A stretch of 64,000 nucleotides of DNA, from assembly GCF_030604785.1 (NCBI RefSeq), contig NZ_JAUVVF010000004.1, forward strand, positions 62,001 through 126,000, read 5' to 3'. Positions 41,776-50,682 of this stretch are shown here, in pieces. Numbering within the stretch: the stretch's first letter is position 1; every line of letters begins with the position of its first letter. Under the pieces are notes generated by a model. It was given only the letters and a program-made list of their open reading frames with translations. It had not been told where the DNA came from and made no database searches. This DNA comes from Paracoccus sp. (in: a-proteobacteria). Lineage in GTDB: Bacteria > Pseudomonadota > Alphaproteobacteria > Rhodobacterales > Rhodobacteraceae. Both the position numbers and the translations under genes were made by a program.

Positions 41776-43724
41776 GCCGCTCGGTCCCCCTGGGTGCCGG
41801 CGCGGTCCTGCTGGCGCTGTGGCTGCCGGTCCTGCTGACCGCGGACTGGCCCGCCTGGCCCTGGCGGGTCGAGGCGATGAGCATCGAACAGATCATGCTT
41901 GCCCATGGCCTGCTGCCGCGCCTTGCCGTGGGCCTTCTGGCGGGGGCGATATTGGGTCTGGCCGGCGCGCTGCTGCAGATCGTCCTGCGCAATCCCGTGG
42001 CCGATCCGACGACGCTCGGCATCACCGCCGGGGCGCAGCTTGCGCTGGTCCTGGCGACGCTTCTGGCCCCCGCCATGATCGAGACCGGACGCTGGCCCGT
42101 GGCGGCCTCGGGCGCGGCGGCGGCGGCGACGCTGGTCACGGCCATCGGCGTCCTGCGCGCGTTCCACCCTGTCACGATGGTGATCGCCGGTATGCTGGTC
42201 GCGCTGACCGCCAGCGCGGTGACGGCAGCCCTGGTTCTGGCGCAGGGAGAATACCTGCTGTCGCTGGTGGTCTGGAACGGCGGCTCTCTGGTGCAGCAGG
42301 ACTGGTCCGGCGCCGAAGCCCTGACGATGGTCCTCGTGCCTTCGGCCGTTCTGGCCGCGTTTCTGCTGCGTCCGCTGGTGGTTCTGTCCTTGGGCGGCGA
42401 AGTCGCGCGCGGGCTTGGCCTCAATGTGGGCTGGATCAGGCTGGCGGCGATTGCGCTGTCGGTTCTTCTGACGGCGGCGGTCTCGGCCGAACTGGGGCTC
42501 ATTGCCTTCGTCGGGCTGGCCGCGCCGGCTGTGGTCCGTGCCTTGGGCGCGGTCGATGCGGCGCGGCTGCTGGCGCTGTCGCCTCTGGCCGGGGCGGTGA
42601 TCCTGTCGCTGGCCGATGCGCTGGTCCTTCACGGCGCGCGGCTGGCGGGCGAGATGTTCCCGACCGGGGCCCTGACCGGGCTGATCGGGGGGCCGCTGCT
42701 GCTGTGGCTGCTGCCGCGCCTGCGCGGCGCCACCCCGCCGGGGCTGGAAACCCCCGCCGCCGCCACGCGCCGTGCGCGACACCCGCGCCGCATGCTGGCG
42801 GGTCTGGCCTTGTTGCTGGTTCTGGGCGGGGCGGGGATGGTCTGGATCGGCCGGGTTCCGGGCGCCTGGGTGATCCTCGACCCGGCACAGGCGGGCCAGT
42901 TCCTGCCCCTGCGCCTGCCGCGCCTGATCGCGGCGGCGGCGGCGGGCGCGGCCCTTGCCATGGCCGGAGCGATGCTGCAACGGCTGACCGCCAACCCGCT
43001 GGCATCGCCCGAGATCCTGGGCGTATCGGGCGGCGCGGCACTTGGCTTTGCCGTCTCGGTCTTCACGCTGACCGCGCCGGGATTGCTGATCCAGACCGGG
43101 GCGGCGATGGCGGGCGCGGCCTTGGCGCTGGCGCTGCTGCTGGCCTTCGCGACCAGGCGCGACCTGCCGCCCGAGCGTGTGCTGCTGGCCGGGATCGCGG
43201 TCTCGGCGCTGGCCTCGGCGGTGCTGACGGCCATGATGGCGGTGGGTGACATGCGCGCATTTCGCGTGCTGGCCTGGCTGTCGGGCTCGTCCGCGCATCT
43301 GGGCATGGCGCCGGCGCTGGCCCTGGCCGCAGTCGCAGCGGGCGTCTGGCTGGCCGGGCAGGCGATGACGCGCTGGCTGGCGATCCTGCCATTGGGCGGA
43401 GGCGTCGCCTTGGGGCTGGGCATGCCTGCGAACCGCGCGCGTCTGTCCGTGATCGGGCTGGCAGGGCTGGCCACGGGTGCCGCCACCATGCTGGTCGGCC
43501 CGCTATCTTTCGTCGGCTTGATGGCGCCGCATCTGGCGCGGCGCGCGGGGCTGATGCGGCCCGATGACCACCTGACCGGCGCCGCCCTGATCGGTGCCTG
43601 CCTGATGCTGGCCGCCGATTTCGGCGCGCGGATGGCGGGCTTTCCCTATGAACTGCCGCTTGGCCTCTTTGCGTCGCTGATCGGCGCGCCGTGGCTGATC
43701 TGGCTGATGCTGAGGCGCGCATGA
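41772..43724 (+). CDS. fhuB: Fused double permease for ferric hydroxamate (FhuB-like)
   Basis: 650 residues formed by two FecCD-type permease halves in one chain (first half about 1-320, second about 345-650), each with multiple helices and the typical LQ(I/R)(V/L)(L/T)xNPLA motif (ALLQIVLRNPVADP; AMLQRLTANPLASP). The fused form is characteristic of FhuB, which makes a hydroxamate siderophore likely. ATGA overlap with the binding-protein gene. Confidence 0.92.
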   Translation: MSRSVPLGAGAVLLALWLPVLLTADWPAWPWRVEAMSIEQIMLAHGLLPRLAVGLLAGAILGLAGALLQIVLRNPVADPTTLGITAGAQLALVLATLLAPAMIETGRWPVAASGAAAAATLVTAIGVLRAFHPVTMVIAGMLVALTASAVTAALVLAQGEYLLSLVVWNGGSLVQQDWSGAEALTMVLVPSAVLAAFLLRPLVVLSLGGEVARGLGLNVGWIRLAAIALSVLLTAAVSAELGLIAFVGLAAPAVVRALGAVDAARLLALSPLAGAVILSLADALVLHGARLAGEMFPTGALTGLIGGPLLLWLLPRLRGATPPGLETPAAATRRARHPRRMLAGLALLLVLGGAGMVWIGRVPGAWVILDPAQAGQFLPLRLPRLIAAAAAGAALAMAGAMLQRLTANPLASPEILGVSGGAALGFAVSVFTLTAPGLLIQTGAAMAGAALALALLLAFATRRDLPPERVLLAGIAVSALASAVLTAMMAVGDMRAFRVLAWLSGSSAHLGMAPALALAAVAAGVWLAGQAMTRWLAILPLGGGVALGLGMPANRARLSVIGLAGLATGAATMLVGPLSFVGLMAPHLARRAGLMRPDDHLTGAALIGACLMLAADFGARMAGFPYELPLGLFASLIGAPWLIWLMLRRA

Positions 43725-44488
43725 CCCTGTTCTCCACCCGCCGCCTGACCGTGGACGTGCCCGGCCGCAGGCTTCTGCACAATCTTGACCTTGACCTGCC
43801 GCAGGGGCGCGTGACGGCGCTGATCGGGCATAACGGCTCGGGCAAGTCCACGTTGCTCAAGGCGCTGGCGCGCCAGATCCCCTATGGCGGGCGCATTACC
43901 TTCGAGCGTCGCGCGCTCGAGGAATGGCACGCCCGCGCGCTGGCCCGGCGGCTGGCCGTCCTGCCGCAGGCGACGCCGCCAGCCGAGGGGATGACCGTGC
44001 GCGAACTGGCAGCCCTGGGCCGGTATCCGTGGCATGGCGCCCTTGGCCGCCTGCGCGCCTCGGACCGGACCACCATTGCCGCCGCGCTGGCCGAATGCGG
44101 GCTGGAGCCGCTGGCGGACCGGCTGGTCGACACGCTGTCGGGCGGCGAGCGACAGCGCGCCTGGCTGTCCATGCTGGTCGCGCAGCAGGCCGCGACGCTG
44201 CTTCTGGACGAGCCGATCAGCGCGCTGGACATCGCCCACCAGGTCGAGGTGCTGGCGCTGGTGCGCCGGATGTGCCACAGGCAGGGCCGCAGCGCGGTCG
44301 TGGTGCTGCACGATGTCAACATGGCCGCGCGCTTCTGTGACCATATCGTGGCGCTGAAGGAGGGCCGCGTCGTTCTGGAAGGACCGCCAGCGACCCTGAT
44401 GGACCCGGCGGCGCTGCAATCCGTCTATGGCCTGCCGATGCAGGTCCTGACGGGCCCGGACGGCACCCCGGTCGCCATGCCTGCCTGA
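43721..44488 (+). CDS. fhuC: Iron-siderophore ABC ATPase (FhuC-like)
   Basis: 255 residues. Walker A GHNGSGKST, signature LSGGERQR, Walker B TLLLDEPISALD, H-loop VLHDVNMA. ATGA overlap with the fhuB-like gene. Energises ferric-siderophore import. Confidence 0.93.
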   Translation: MTLFSTRRLTVDVPGRRLLHNLDLDLPQGRVTALIGHNGSGKSTLLKALARQIPYGGRITFERRALEEWHARALARRLAVLPQATPPAEGMTVRELAALGRYPWHGALGRLRASDRTTIAAALAECGLEPLADRLVDTLSGGERQRAWLSMLVAQQAATLLLDEPISALDIAHQVEVLALVRRMCHRQGRSAVVVLHDVNMAARFCDHIVALKEGRVVLEGPPATLMDPAALQSVYGLPMQVLTGPDGTPVAMPA

Positions 44489-44496
44489 GAGGCCCG

Positions 44497-46197
44497 ATGC
44501 TGAAAGACTTCTTTTCCTATTACCGCCCTCATATGGGCCTCTTCTGGCTGGATTTCGGCTGCGCCGTCCTGTCGGGTCTGCTGGAACTGGCCTTTCCGCT
44601 GGCGGTCACGGCCTTCATCGACCATCTGCTGCCGCAGGGCGACTGGTCGTTGACGCTGGCTGCGGCGGGGGGATTGCTCGCGCTTTATGCCGTCAATACG
44701 GGGCTGCTGTCGGTGGTGATCTACTGGGGCCACAAGCTGGGCATCAATATCGAGACGGCGATGCGCGCGCGGGCCTTCGACCACCTGACGCGGCTGTCCT
44801 GGCGCTGGTATGACCGCGCCCGCACCGGCAAGCTGGTCGCCCGCGTCACCCGCGATCTGGAAGAGATCGGCGAGGTCGCCCATCACGGCCCCGAGGATGC
44901 CTTCATCGCGCTGATGACCTTTGTCGGCGCCTTCCTGCTGATGTTCTGGATCCATCCGCAACTGGCGCTGATCGTGGCCTTGATCGTGCCGGCCATGCTG
45001 GCCCTGGTCATCGTCTATGGCGGCCGCATGACCGCCACCTGGCGGGCGATCTATTCGCGGGTGGGCGACTTCAACGTGCGCCTGGAAGAGGCGCTCGGCG
45101 GGGTCCGCGTCGTGCAGGCCTTCGGCAACGAGGCTCATGAAAGCCACCTCTTTGCCGCCGACAATGCCCGTTACCGGCAGGCCAAGCTGGATGCCTACCG
45201 CGTCATGGCGGCCTCGACGGCGCTGCAATATATGGGCCTGCGGCTGGTTCAGGTCGTGGTCATGGTTCTGGGCGCGGGCTATGTGCTCAGCGGCGACCTG
45301 ACCACGGGGGGCTTTGTCGGCTTCCTGCTGCTGGTGGGCGTCTTCTACCGGCCGCTGGAAAAGATCGCCGCCGTGATCGAGACCTATCCGCGCGGCATTG
45401 CCGGGTTCCGCCGCTACCGCGAACTGCTGGCCACCGATCCCGAGATCGCGGATGCCCCGGACGCCGTCGAGGCGCCCGAGCTTCGCGGCGAGATCCGGTT
45501 CGAACGCGTGGGCTTCGCCTATCAACCCGACCGTCCGATCCTGTCGGAGATCGACCTTTCGGTCAGCGCGGGCGAGACAGTCGCCTTCGTCGGGCCCTCG
45601 GGGGCGGGCAAGACCACGCTTCTGGCGCTACTGCCCCGCTTCTACGAGCCGACCAAGGGCCGGATCACCATCGACGGGCTGGCCCTGCGGCAGATGCGCC
45701 TGCACGGCCTCCGCCGACAGATCGGGCTCGTCAGCCAGGACGTGTTCCTGTTCGGAGGCAGCCTGCGCGAGAACATCGCCTATGGCCGTCTGGGCGCCAG
45801 CGATGCAGAGATCCTCGAAGCCGCGCGCAAGGCGCAGCTGGGCCGCCTGATCGAGGATCTGCCCGAGTGGCTGGACACGATCGTGGGCGAGCGCGGCGTG
45901 ATGCTGTCGGGCGGACAGAAGCAACGGGTGGCGATCGCCCGGGCCTTCCTGAAGAACCCGCCCGTCCTGATCCTGGACGAGGCGACCAGCGCGCTGGACA
46001 GCCAGACCGAGCGCGAGATCCAGTCGGCGCTGGACGCGCTGTCGGTCGGGCGCACGACTCTGGTGATCGCGCACCGGCTGGCCACGATCCGCAATGCGGA
46101 CCGGATCGTCGTGATGGACGAGGGCCGGATCGTCGAGATCGGCACGCATGCCGAATTGATGGCGCGCGGCGGCACCTATGCCCGGCTGGCCGCCTGA
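44497..46197 (+). CDS. ABC exporter half-transporter (membrane plus ATPase domain)
   Basis: 566 residues: six membrane helices (1-300) then a nucleotide-binding domain with GPSGAGKTT, LSGGQKQR, LILDEATSALD and AHRL. This is the type-IV exporter architecture (MsbA/IrtAB-like). Position 8 bases after the fhuC-like gene with GAGAGG upstream puts it in the siderophore operon. It may move siderophores or desferri-forms across the inner membrane; IrtAB-type importers have the same architecture. No siderophore synthesis genes are nearby. Confidence 0.9.
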   Translation: MLKDFFSYYRPHMGLFWLDFGCAVLSGLLELAFPLAVTAFIDHLLPQGDWSLTLAAAGGLLALYAVNTGLLSVVIYWGHKLGINIETAMRARAFDHLTRLSWRWYDRARTGKLVARVTRDLEEIGEVAHHGPEDAFIALMTFVGAFLLMFWIHPQLALIVALIVPAMLALVIVYGGRMTATWRAIYSRVGDFNVRLEEALGGVRVVQAFGNEAHESHLFAADNARYRQAKLDAYRVMAASTALQYMGLRLVQVVVMVLGAGYVLSGDLTTGGFVGFLLLVGVFYRPLEKIAAVIETYPRGIAGFRRYRELLATDPEIADAPDAVEAPELRGEIRFERVGFAYQPDRPILSEIDLSVSAGETVAFVGPSGAGKTTLLALLPRFYEPTKGRITIDGLALRQMRLHGLRRQIGLVSQDVFLFGGSLRENIAYGRLGASDAEILEAARKAQLGRLIEDLPEWLDTIVGERGVMLSGGQKQRVAIARAFLKNPPVLILDEATSALDSQTEREIQSALDALSVGRTTLVIAHRLATIRNADRIVVMDEGRIVEIGTHAELMARGGTYARLAA

Positions 46198-46220
46198 GCC
46201 GCAACGGGCCGGAGAAGGGA

Positions 46221-46257
46221 AGCCTTCAGGCCCCCCATCGAGGGGGGCCTGAAGGCT
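46221..46257. terminator. Strong bidirectional hairpin between convergent genes
   Basis: A perfect 16-bp stem, AGCCTTCAGGCCCCCC paired with GGGGGGCCTGAAGGCT, and a 5-base loop (ATCGA). It sits between the rightward exporter stop (46197) and the leftward reductase stop (46297), so it can end both transcripts. There is no T run on either side. Confidence 0.85.
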
Positions 46258-46296
46258 GCGGGGCCCCCGAACCCCCGCCTGCGCGTGGGATCGGGG

Positions 46297-47286
46297 TCAG
46301 CTCCAATAGGCGGCAGCGGTGACGGATTTGCGGCCGAGCCCGCGCGCCGTCAGTTCATCGCGGGCCTGACGCGCGTCATCGGCGTGACCCGCGAACCAGA
46401 CATGCGCGGCCTCGGGCAGAGGCGCGGCCCGCAGGGCGCCCAGAAGGTCCGGCACGGCCGTGATGCGCGGGTCCGACGCCAGACCAACGAGATCGGCAGA
46501 ATCGACGCGAAGCCATGCCCCCAGAATACGGCTTTCGGGCGCGCAGAGCGGCTGAAGCTGCATGATCCGCCGGATCGCGGGCAGCGCCGTCTGGTCTCCG
46601 AACAGCAGGATCTGCGGGGCCTCGGGCAGCCAGCCGCCACCGGGGCCCATGATGGCGACGTCGCTACCCTCGATCCCCGACATCGCCCAGTCGCAGGTCG
46701 GGCTGCCGGGATGGCGGTAGATGTCGAAATCGAGCCAGTCGCCCTGTTGTGCGGCGACGGTGTAGACCGGGCGATGCAGGGCGTCGGCGGCCTCGGGCCA
46801 GATCGTCCGCCCCGTGGGGCCGATGCGCGGCCAGACCGGCACCCGGCCCGGCGGCGGCAGCAACAGGCGGAAATGCAGGCCCCCCTGACCGAAGCGCCCG
46901 GCTTCGGGACCGCTCAGCCGGATGCGCAGGAAACCCGGGCTGAGACGCCGGACCGAAGCCACGCGCATGACCGCGAGGCCGGGGGCGAGGGCGCCGACAT
47001 CCACATGATCCCAGGCGACGCCCAGCCCGGCCTCGGCCAAAGCTTCGCTGACCATGTCCTGCAACAGCCCGATCTGGCGCCGTTCGGGGCCGTGCAGCTC
47101 GATCCGCAGGCTGTCGCGCTCCGGGATGAGGCGAAGCTCGCCGCCCCACAGGCTCCAGACCAACCGGTCGGCGGTCTCGAGAATTGGCATCTCCCACTGC
47201 GCGGCCCGCGCGCGCAAAGCGGCCGCTGCCGCGCCAGAGGGCGATGCCACCTCGCCCGACAGGCGGCATGCGAAATTGCGTGACAT
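46297..47286 (-). CDS. Siderophore-interacting protein, FAD-dependent ferric reductase
   Basis: 329 residues. N-terminal ~90 residues match a DUF2218-like domain, followed by an SIP/ViuB reductase: FAD site around ALHRPVYTVAAQQG, DFDIYRHPGSPTCDWA, MGPGGGWLP, and a C-terminal SVTAAYW end. Reduces ferric siderophores to release iron in the cytoplasm. The usual R-P-Y-T-x-R flavin motif is altered to R-P-V-Y-T-V. GGAGGA precedes the ATG by 7 bases. Convergent with the uptake operon. Confidence 0.88.
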   Translation of the reverse strand: MSRNFACRLSGEVASPSGAAAAALRARAAQWEMPILETADRLVWSLWGGELRLIPERDSLRIELHGPERRQIGLLQDMVSEALAEAGLGVAWDHVDVGALAPGLAVMRVASVRRLSPGFLRIRLSGPEAGRFGQGGLHFRLLLPPPGRVPVWPRIGPTGRTIWPEAADALHRPVYTVAAQQGDWLDFDIYRHPGSPTCDWAMSGIEGSDVAIMGPGGGWLPEAPQILLFGDQTALPAIRRIMQLQPLCAPESRILGAWLRVDSADLVGLASDPRITAVPDLLGALRAAPLPEAAHVWFAGHADDARQARDELTARGLGRKSVTAAAYWS

Positions 47287-47312
47287 GATGCGATCCTCCG
47301 GAAGACGCCCCA

Positions 47313-47341
47313 GAAATCGGACAACCTATCAAATTTGTCAA
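47313..47341 (-). promoter_or_regulatory. Possible promoter of the siderophore reductase gene
   Basis: On the minus strand TTGACA (47341-47336) is followed after 17 bases by GATTTC, in the AT-rich centre of the divergent region between the reductase and ureohydrolase genes. The -10 match is weak. Confidence 0.35.
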
Positions 47342-47436
47342 GAATTCGCGCGGACCTGCCATCGCGCCACGACAGGGCTTGCCTCGGGCGCGGGGTCGCG
47401 GTGAAGTCGGGCCAGAGCCGACATTGAGGGAACACC

Positions 47437-48411
47437 ATGCCGACCCATCACCAGCCCGTCGACGCCGCCGAGGTGCCGCGCTTCGCCGGCCCCGCGACCT
47501 TCATGCGCCTGCCCGCCGTCGAGGATGCGACCGGCCTCGACATCGCGCTGGTCGGCATCCCTTGGGATGGCGGCACCACCAACCGCGCGGGTGCGCGGCA
47601 CGGACCGCGCGAGGTGCGCAACATGTCCAGCCTCATGCGCGGGGCCCATCACGTCTCGGGGGTGGCGCCCTACCGGATCGCCAATGTGGCCGATCTGGGC
47701 GACCTGCCGGTGAACCCGATCGACCTGCAGGACGGGATGGCGCGGATTGAGGCCGGGATGGCGCGGATCGTGGCCACCGGGGCGCTGCCGCTATCCGTCG
47801 GAGGCGACCATCTGACGACGCTGCCGGTCCTGCGCGCCGTCGCGAAAGGGCCGCGCGGGCGGGGAAAGCCGCTCGGCATGATCCAGTTCGACGCGCATTC
47901 GGACACGAATGACAGCTATTTCGGCGGCAACCGCTATACCCATGGCACACCGTTCCGCCGCGCCATCGAGGAAGGCATCCTCGATCCCCGGCGCATGGTC
48001 CAGATCGGTATCCGCGGTTCCGTCTACGATCCGGGCGAGCATGACTGGGCCAAGGCCCAGGGCATCCGCATCATCTATATCGAAGAGGTGCTGCGGCGTG
48101 GCGCGGACGATGTCATGGCCGAGGCCTGCGCGATCCTCGGCGACGAGCCGAGCTATGTCACCTTCGACATAGACGCGATCGACCCCTCGATGGCGCCGGG
48201 CACCGGCACGCCCGAAATCGGCGGCCTGTCCACGCGCGAGGCGCAGCAGATGCTGCGTCATCTCGAGGGCGTCACCATCGCGGGGGCGGACGTGGTCGAG
48301 GTCGCACCGCCCTTCGATATCGGCGGGATGACCGCGCTGGCGGGCGCGACGATGATGTTCGAACTGCTCTGCATCATGGCCGCGCAGGTCGGGCGCACGA
48401 GGCACGGCTGA
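47437..48411 (+). CDS. Ureohydrolase (agmatinase/guanidino-acid hydrolase family)
   Basis: 324 residues. All Mn ligands are present: His125 (GGDH), Asp152, His154, Asp156 (DAHSDT), Asp244, Asp246 (FDIDAIDPS). The enzyme releases urea from a guanidino compound such as agmatine, guanidinobutyrate or guanidinopropionate. GAGGG sits 6 bases before the ATG. Monocistronic in appearance, so the substrate is not fixed by context. Confidence 0.93.
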   Translation: MPTHHQPVDAAEVPRFAGPATFMRLPAVEDATGLDIALVGIPWDGGTTNRAGARHGPREVRNMSSLMRGAHHVSGVAPYRIANVADLGDLPVNPIDLQDGMARIEAGMARIVATGALPLSVGGDHLTTLPVLRAVAKGPRGRGKPLGMIQFDAHSDTNDSYFGGNRYTHGTPFRRAIEEGILDPRRMVQIGIRGSVYDPGEHDWAKAQGIRIIYIEEVLRRGADDVMAEACAILGDEPSYVTFDIDAIDPSMAPGTGTPEIGGLSTREAQQMLRHLEGVTIAGADVVEVAPPFDIGGMTALAGATMMFELLCIMAAQVGRTRHG

Positions 48412-48518
48412 CGCATCCGGGCGGCCGTGCTTGCGGGCCGAGCGGCGCTGTCGCGACGGCATGCCGGAGGCCATCGTGGCGGGCCGGGCGCAGCCGCCCG
48501 GCCCTGTTGCAGAGGTCG

Positions 48519-48827
48519 TCAGATCGTGGTCGCAGCTTCACGGTCGAAGGTGAAGACCGCGACCGAGGCCGTCTCGGTCAGCCGCAGCGGGAATGACTTC
48601 TTGAGACTTTCCAGCGTCGCGCTCTTGCGGCGGGTGAAGTTCTTCATCTCCTCCATCGTGTCGAAGCGCACCATCACGGTGATGCTGCCCTCCTTTTCCA
48701 GCAGGATGTTCGCGCTGGCGATGTCATGGTCCGCAATGGCGCTGGCGATTTCCTCGGACAGGAAGGACACGGCGACCTTGGCTTCCGTCAGCGACGGAAA
48801 CCGCAGCGTGTAGAGCTTGGTGAACAA
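48519..48827 (-). CDS. Small protein, possible ferredoxin-like (ABM-type) fold, unknown function
   Basis: 102 residues, no signal or membrane segment. Alternating strand/helix pattern (ITVMVRFDTMEEMKNFTRR, ASVAVFTFDRE) resembles dimeric alpha/beta-barrel proteins, but no family was recognised. The start codon is TTG, strongly supported by GGAGGG 4 bases upstream; the preceding gene's stop ends one base before it. Translationally linked to the GAF protein. Confidence 0.75.
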   Translation of the reverse strand: MFTKLYTLRFPSLTEAKVAVSFLSEEIASAIADHDIASANILLEKEGSITVMVRFDTMEEMKNFTRRKSATLESLKKSFPLRLTETASVAVFTFDREAATTI

Positions 48828-49643
48828 TTATCCCTCCAGCATTTCGAACATCTGGTCCAGCACCGCCTTGTCGCGCAGCGGCGAGGTGCGAACACGGAAG
48901 GACGAGGGTCCGAGACCCCTGCCCGTCTTGAGGCTGCGCCCGCTCGAGGACAGGCTGACGCCCTCGGGTCCCGTCTGGATCAGACCCGTGCCCATCAGCT
49001 GGGGATCGGGCCGGGTGACGGGATGTTCCAGACAGAGGTCCAGGAAATCGCGCGCGGCATCGACGCTTGTCACACCCGAAGCCTTCAGATCTTCGAGCAC
49101 GGCCTTGGTGCGGTCGGCCAGCGCGTCCTGCTGGTCGGTCTGCAGACGGATCGAGATCGCCATCGCCTCGGCCACGCCGCGCATCAGGTCCACCTGCGCC
49201 TCGTCCAGCTTGCGCGGCTCGAAATCCACCGCGCAGAGCGTTCCCAGAACCAGACCGTCCGGCGTCACGAGGGGGAAGCCCGCCCAGAAGACCCACCACG
49301 GATCTCCGGTCACCAGTGCGTGCCGGTGGTAGATCGGATTGACGCGCAGGTCGTCGATGATGATCGGCCGCGTGTCGCGCAGCGCATACTGGCAGATCGT
49401 GTCCTCGCGCGCGACTTCGCGCCGGCCCGTCATGCAGCCGGTGAAGTTCTCGGACAGGAAGTATTGGCGCGCCTCGTCGATCAGCCCCGTATAGGCGATC
49501 GGCGTCCGCGCGATCTCCCTGAAGAGACGGGTGTAGATGTCGAACCGCGATATGTTCTCGCTGTCCATAAGTCCGCTGCGTCGCACGGCGGCAAGTCTGG
49601 CAGCCTCGTTTGCCGGGGGCAGTGCGGGTATGAATCCGGTCAT
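48828..49643 (-). CDS. GAF domain sensor protein
   Basis: 271 residues. One GAF domain (about residues 20-165): DTICQYALRDTRPIIIDDL, DPWWVFWAGFPLVTPDGLVLGTLCAVD, then a helical linker (LMRGVAEAMAISIRLQTDQQD) and a C-terminal region with RTSPLRDKAVLDQMFEML. No output kinase or cyclase domain. Start at 49643 with AAGGAG 5 bases upstream. The short following gene may be the partner. Ligand unknown. Confidence 0.85.
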   Translation of the reverse strand: MTGFIPALPPANEAARLAAVRRSGLMDSENISRFDIYTRLFREIARTPIAYTGLIDEARQYFLSENFTGCMTGRREVAREDTICQYALRDTRPIIIDDLRVNPIYHRHALVTGDPWWVFWAGFPLVTPDGLVLGTLCAVDFEPRKLDEAQVDLMRGVAEAMAISIRLQTDQQDALADRTKAVLEDLKASGVTSVDAARDFLDLCLEHPVTRPDPQLMGTGLIQTGPEGVSLSSSGRSLKTGRGLGPSSFRVRTSPLRDKAVLDQMFEMLEG

Positions 49644-49951
49644 TGTGACTCCTTCGTGGCGTGACAAATCGCTTTGTCGACAATTCCGACGACCGGGGCG
49701 CGCGTGGTCTTACATGCCAGATTGCCGCAGCGTCAGCCTTGAACCCGAACGGGGCGCGCAGCGCGCCGCAAACGGGTTCGCGTGACGGTGCCGTGCGATC
49801 ATCCTGGCCGGTCGATGAACGGACTTTCAGCCAGCCTGCACAGGCCGCAAGGCGATTTCCCGTGGCGGCGCGCTTCAGAACGTCTGTCCCGGCGCACCAG
49901 ACGCCGGGCCAGTGACGGCAAACATTTATCAGCCGGGAAAATGCCCGTCTG
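49644..49951. other. Intergenic region with a long hairpin between cysA end and GAF gene
   Basis: 308 bases with no supported gene. A long stem is present: GAACCCG (49741-49747) pairs with CGGGTTC (49773-49779) enclosing GGCGCG (49753-49758)/CGCGCC (49762-49767). It may end the leftward cys operon. The remainder near 49640-49720 should hold the GAF promoter; I see no clear hexamers. Confidence 0.5.
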
Positions 49952-50671
49952 TCAGGCTGTTATGAAGGTTCTGACGAATTCGGTCGCGGGTTTTGCGCGG
50001 ATGTCGGCGGGTTTGCCGATCTGCTCGATGCGGCCCATGGACATGACGACGACCAGATCGGCCAGCTCCATCGCCTCGTCCTGGTCGTGGGTGACGAAGA
50101 CGGTGGTCAGGCCCGTCTCGTCATGGATGTCGCGCAGGCCCTGGCGCAGCTCCTTGCGGACCTTGGCGTCCAGCGCGCCGAAGGGCTCGTCCAGAAGCAG
50201 CATGCGCGGCTCGATGGCCAGGGCGCGCGCCAGGGCCACCCGCTGGCGCTGCCCGCCCGAGAGCTGGCTGGGATAGCGCGCACCGATATGGGGCAGCTGG
50301 ATCAGGTCCAGGAGCTTCAGGACGCGCCGCTCGATCTCGGCCTTGGTCGGACGGGTCGCGCGCGGCCGGGCGCGCAGGCCATAGGCGATGTTCTCGAAGA
50401 CCGTCATGTGCCGGAAGAGCGCGTAGGACTGGAAGACGAAGCCCGCGCGGCGGTCCTGGACGGTCAGGCCCGTCGCGTCCTGCCCGTTGAACAGCACCCG
50501 CCCCGAGCTGGGGAATTCCAGCCCGCCCAGCAGGCGCAAGAGCGTCGTCTTGCCCGAACCCGACGGCCCCAGAAGCGCCACCAGCGCGCCCGAGGGGATC
50601 GAAAGGCTGACCGGGTGCAGCGCGGTGGTGGCGCCGAATTCCTTGGCGATCTCGTCGATCTGGATATGCAT
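49952..50671 (-). CDS. cysA: Sulfate/thiosulfate ABC importer ATPase CysA (short form)
   Basis: 239 residues: Walker [10 protein letters not shown], signature LSGGQRQR, Walker [13 protein letters not shown]-loop THDQDEAM. It stops after the core ATPase, so it lacks the C-terminal regulatory (TOBE) domain of the ~350-residue CysA proteins. The ATG at 50671 is supported by GAGGGG 7 bases upstream; ATG 50677 is closer and less likely. Last gene of the sulfate importer operon. Confidence 0.92.
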   Translation of the reverse strand: MHIQIDEIAKEFGATTALHPVSLSIPSGALVALLGPSGSGKTTLLRLLGGLEFPSSGRVLFNGQDATGLTVQDRRAGFVFQSYALFRHMTVFENIAYGLRARPRATRPTKAEIERRVLKLLDLIQLPHIGARYPSQLSGGQRQRVALARALAIEPRMLLLDEPFGALDAKVRKELRQGLRDIHDETGLTTVFVTHDQDEAMELADLVVVMSMGRIEQIGKPADIRAKPATEFVRTFITA

Positions 50672-50682
50672 GGACATGCCCC

